64,000 bases of DNA from Stenocarpella maydis. Taxonomy: Eukaryota > Ascomycota > Sordariomycetes > Diaporthales > Diaporthaceae. The DNA lies in assembly GCA_002270565.1 (NCBI GenBank), contig NQMI01000021.1, forward strand, positions 62,001-126,000, read 5' to 3'. The translations under genes were made by a program, and so were the position numbers. Under the pieces are notes generated by a model. That model searched no databases. It was not told the DNA's origin and saw only the letters and a list, made by a program, of their open reading frames with translations. Shown in pieces: positions 60,601 through 64,000 of this stretch; position 1 is the stretch's first letter, and every line of letters begins with the position of its first letter.

Positions 60601-63600
60601 AGTGCTCCTTCGATACATAGTAGCCACCGTGTGGTTGTGCGCGCCTGGGACCCCGTCACATAGCCCCGAGATTTCGGCGAAGACGGCTCCGAGCGGCGAG
60701 ATCAGCCAATGGGCGACGCTGTACGAGGCGGACGGCAGGGTGGGCTCGTGGCCTAGGGGGCGTTGGCGTCCATGGGTGCCCTGGGTGAGACGTAATATAG
60801 TGTAGATTAGGTTGGCTTGCCTGTGTGTTGCCTGCCCAAGCCGTTGCGCTGACGCTCATTGAACACAAAACTTGCCTGCCGCCCGCCCGAAGAATAAGAG
60901 TAATAAGGTTTACTCGCATTACTTGGCGGTCGACGATCGTTGAACGTAAATAGCTCTCGACGATCTCCACGTTCATGGGCACGCTTCGGCCATGCGATAG
61001 CGCACCCGCGGAGTAACTCTAGGAAAAGGAAACTCCGGCAAACTCCGGCCGTCCCATCCGTGTTGCAATGCTCTTCTCGTCGTGGCCTACTACCCGATGT
61101 CGACGCTTCTGCATCCGGGTTGATCAAGGGGAACAGAAATGGTCGCCCGTTCCGGGGGAAGTTCCGAAATGCTCGTTTCCGGCGATTTTAGCATTGACTG
61201 CACCTCACGCCGTGTTGCCGGCATCCCTGAGCAGCGAAAATAAAGTTCGTCTAGCCTGCTTCATTGACTTCCACGTCGCCGTCTGCACACACACACAATC
61301 TCTACCCGCCTGCCGATCCGCTCACAGCATCGTCGGTCGATGAACTGTAAAGTCTGGATCAACCTTGCGCCAGGCTTTCTAGAAGGCTTCTACTGCCCGC
61401 GGCAGCTCGATCGCTTATACCGTTGCAATGCAGGTTGACGTTGACTAAGGAACCAGGACCGCGTCGAACTGGTCGATGGAGGCATGCGGGTAGGCCTCGA
61501 GTGGTGCTGAATCTCCCGGGATTCCAGGGTTCCTGCTGTTGGGGCGGGTGGCGTTAATACGCATACGCAAAGGTAGTGCGCAAGATGACCTTGATGGGGT
61601 TGTTTTCGACCCTCAAAGCTCGTCGAGAAGACCGGCGGTGAATAACAACAGTCCGTGTTTCATCTCGCAAGGACGTGGTGGAGTGCAGCCATGAGCAACC
61701 CAAGCCTTCATGCGAGGCGAGCAAAGGTGGCCACTGTCGCCGGCATTCCGCGCTTGACGAAGCTGGGATAACGCAGCCAGGCGCTCGTCGGCACCTACAC
61801 AGTACTGCCGGCTCCGTACTCTGTGGTGTACTACAGCGGCCACTACCATGGGCCCCCCAACCTCGACGGACCACGCCAGCGAGGCTGATCGGAAAGGGAG
61901 TGGTGCCGACCTCCTGAGCACCATTATGTGTAGCATGCCTGGCGGCCAGGAACCAGGCAGACAGATATCATGCAAGAGGTTTGGCCCGATTCGGGCCCAG
62001 TCGAGAGTCGATCTGATTGCCCAGAGATGATGAGCTCGGGAAGGTTGGGAGCGAATCGCATGGCGCGCCGAAGCCCAGGCCACCAAAAATAGCGAGTCGT
62101 GGCGCGGACAAGGCATGAATGTGGTGGCAGACGAACCGACAGTCGTCTGAAGAGCGCAGAGGACGTGCGCTGGTGATTCAGGGTCCTCGAGGCACGATGC
62201 TCCTGCCATGGGAGCAGCTGTACCAAACAAACAAAACAAGGCAGCCTTGCGCGGGCATGTGCGCTGGCCATTGGGCAGGCATGGTGAGGCTGGAGGCGAG
62301 CGCATGGGCTAGTCACACATCTGTCACGTCGTGTTGATCTAGCCCTCGAATTCTGGACGAGGCGGCGAGGCAAGCAGGAGCATGGGACGGGACGGCATCG
62401 AAATGCCGTCGGAAGCAGTGCCGGGCAGTTTTGTAGTGTAGGGCTGGCAAGCTGTGCCAGGCATCGGAAGGCTAATTCTCGGAGATGGGATACCTGGTAC
62501 GAAGCCGCCATCGGCCGGCCAGGCATTGAGAGGGCCAGCTAGTGAGACTAGCGTCTGCCCTAGCCTAGCCTCCTGGAGGCGTGCATGGTCAACTTGGGAT
62601 GATGATGGCCTGGCGATGGTGGACAGGGTGAGGCGGTTCTTCCGGCAGGGGTCCTGGACGACGGGAACGTGGTAGTGGCTTCCCCGCGCAGATAAAAGCT
62701 GACCGGTCGGGTAGCTATAGCCGGGCGCACAACCGCGAACCGAGTTGCTCCTGCCGGGTGGGAGCGCCGTGCCTTGCGCTTGGCTGCTTCTTGCCTGGCC
62801 TGCCTGTCCTCTGGGCTGCGTCGTACTACATGCGCGGTCTCTGATTTGACTTTGGCAGAACCGGGGGACCCGAATTTCCCAAAATGGGCAAAAACGGGGA
62901 GGGAGTGCCAGAGGCTGGTGGTGTCTGGCATGCCCATGTGGTGCGCTATTTCTCCGCCTCGGGTTTGCAAATGGAGAAGGTGCAAGCGCTAGGTCGAGGC
63001 GTGGCGTCCTGTTGCACCCCTCGTTGACACCGCCATCTCGCAGGGCACACACAGTCCGGGTTTCGTTTTGGAGAGCATCCGTGTGTAATAGTAGGGGCAA
63101 AGGGCAATACACTAGACCGCGGCGATCAGTGAACCAAGCAGGCATCCGCGCGCCGCGCAGGACGCTCGCTGCCTGCCAGCCAGCCAGCTTGGAAAACCTT
63201 GGCCGTTGCTGGTCGTGCGCGTGCGTCGTGCGCAGGTGTCCGTGTGTGGTGTGTGCGCGAGGGTGTGTTGTGTGGTTGAGGGTGTGCGTGGGCTGCGGGT
63301 AGAGATCCTCACTAGAGCTTAGCGCCGTCTTTGCCGTGGGCGGACGCAACGCAACGGGCGGACGAACAGGACCTAGGCTGATGATGAGACAGGACAGGAC
63401 AGAGATGGTATACAGGGAGAGAAAGAGCCAGGCTACTGTGGGTTTGTCTGGCTTTGCCTATCCGTCATTGGATACTGTGCCTATGTGCATTGAGAAGATA
63501 CGAGGGAGGCTGGGTTGGTGATTGCAAGGCTTGGCCACGGGTTGCGGCAGGATCTGGCAGTTCCGACCACGATGCTTCCAAAGACGAACTGACCTGGCCT

Positions 63601-64000
63601 CTGCCTTGTCACCCCGCTGTCAAGGGTTGTGTTTTGGCCCAAGGCAGGTGTCTTTTCCGAAACCCTCAACCCTGTAAGCGATTGAGGGAGGGGGGGGAGG
63701 AGGGTAGGGGGTAGGGTCAGGGGGGGCTACTTGTGCCCAAGTATCTCGTCCATGTACACACATGCTCGTGAGTGTTGACCCGGGACTGTTTGCAACACAT
63801 CCATGTTTGCTGTTCGGATCCGACGGTTCGAAGCACCTGGGTCAGCCAGCCAACCTCCGTTCAGTCACCTCCGGTCGGCCAGTCGCAGCGGCCGCCTGAC
63901 TGCGAGGGACGCGAGGGCACTCAAAGCCTTGCCCCGTCATATGAGTGACCCTCATCACGCCGTCGCGCTTCAGCGTGCCAGACCTGCCCAACGTCGCATG
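57686..64000. other. GC-rich region without a recognisable gene
   Basis: 6.3 kb with many short open frames on all strands but no domain, no consistent exon chain and no repeat family shared with the rest of the window. The longest ORFs (62339-63349 and 59416-60282, both minus) are Pro/Arg/Ser/His-rich translations of GC-rich DNA. A minus-strand segment near 58990-59020 reads RHFCSDCGS, like a zinc-binding pair, but its context does not extend to a family. GT-rich sequence lies at about 63220-63300. It could be the long regulatory region of a gene outside the window. Confidence 0.35.

Noticed and set aside
62339..63349. 336-codon minus-strand ORF
   Set aside because: Composition is Pro/Arg/Ser/His-rich with no motif, typical of chance frames in GC-rich DNA.

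Overview
The window looks like nuclear DNA of a filamentous ascomycete (Pezizomycotina; Sordariomycetes is my guess, low confidence). The grounds are short 50-170 nt introns with GTAAGT-type donors and CTAAC-like branch sites, a highly reducing polyketide synthase, small secreted cysteine proteins, a fungal bZIP regulator, and AT-rich blocks of dead retrotransposons. Many stops in those blocks sit where the family has Trp or Gln (TGG to TAG, CAG to TAG), the signature of repeat-induced point mutation (RIP). All gene models were spliced by eye. Each multi-exon model keeps frame through every junction, but none has transcript support.

Layout. 1-9462 is a decayed transposon block: two inverted 3' ends of one Ty3/gypsy chromovirus flank a minus-strand Ty1/copia element (894-7547). 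9793-13373 is an unrecognised ORF split by a Mutator-like transposon (9922-12864) with perfect 55-bp terminal inverted repeats and an 8-bp target duplication. 13841-27785 is a GC-rich accessory island: a secreted six-cysteine protein, a sulfotransferase-like gene divergent from a 2481-residue polyketide synthase, a second small secreted cysteine-rich protein, and a secreted GH43 glycosidase. 28069-30323 holds two head-to-head pseudogenes (PigL_N-type and VIT/VWA-type). About 30870-44930 is a second decayed block with a plus-strand copia element, several LTRs and a plus-strand gypsy chromovirus. 45060-45762 is a broken cytochrome P450 on its far edge.

From 46225 the sequence becomes ordinary gene space: a pyridoxamine-phosphate-oxidase-like protein (minus), a Gfo/Idh/MocA oxidoreductase (plus), a hot-dog thioesterase (minus), a Pus9/Rib2-type tRNA pseudouridine synthase (plus) and a bZIP transcription factor (plus). 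The last 8.4 kb is GC-rich and I recognise no gene in it.

How the genes fit together. The polyketide synthase and sulfotransferase-like gene share an 845-bp intergenic region and are the core of a possible small biosynthetic locus. The synthase has KS-AT-DH-(pseudo-KR)-ER-KR-ACP followed by about 240 residues resembling the second lobe of an NRPS condensation domain. The secreted proteins, the GH43 enzyme and the flanking RIP blocks fit an accessory compartment of a plant-associated or saprophytic fungus. Part of the first transposon block carries an exact Nextera/Tn5 mosaic-end sequence and a G16C8 run, so the assembly there should not be trusted.
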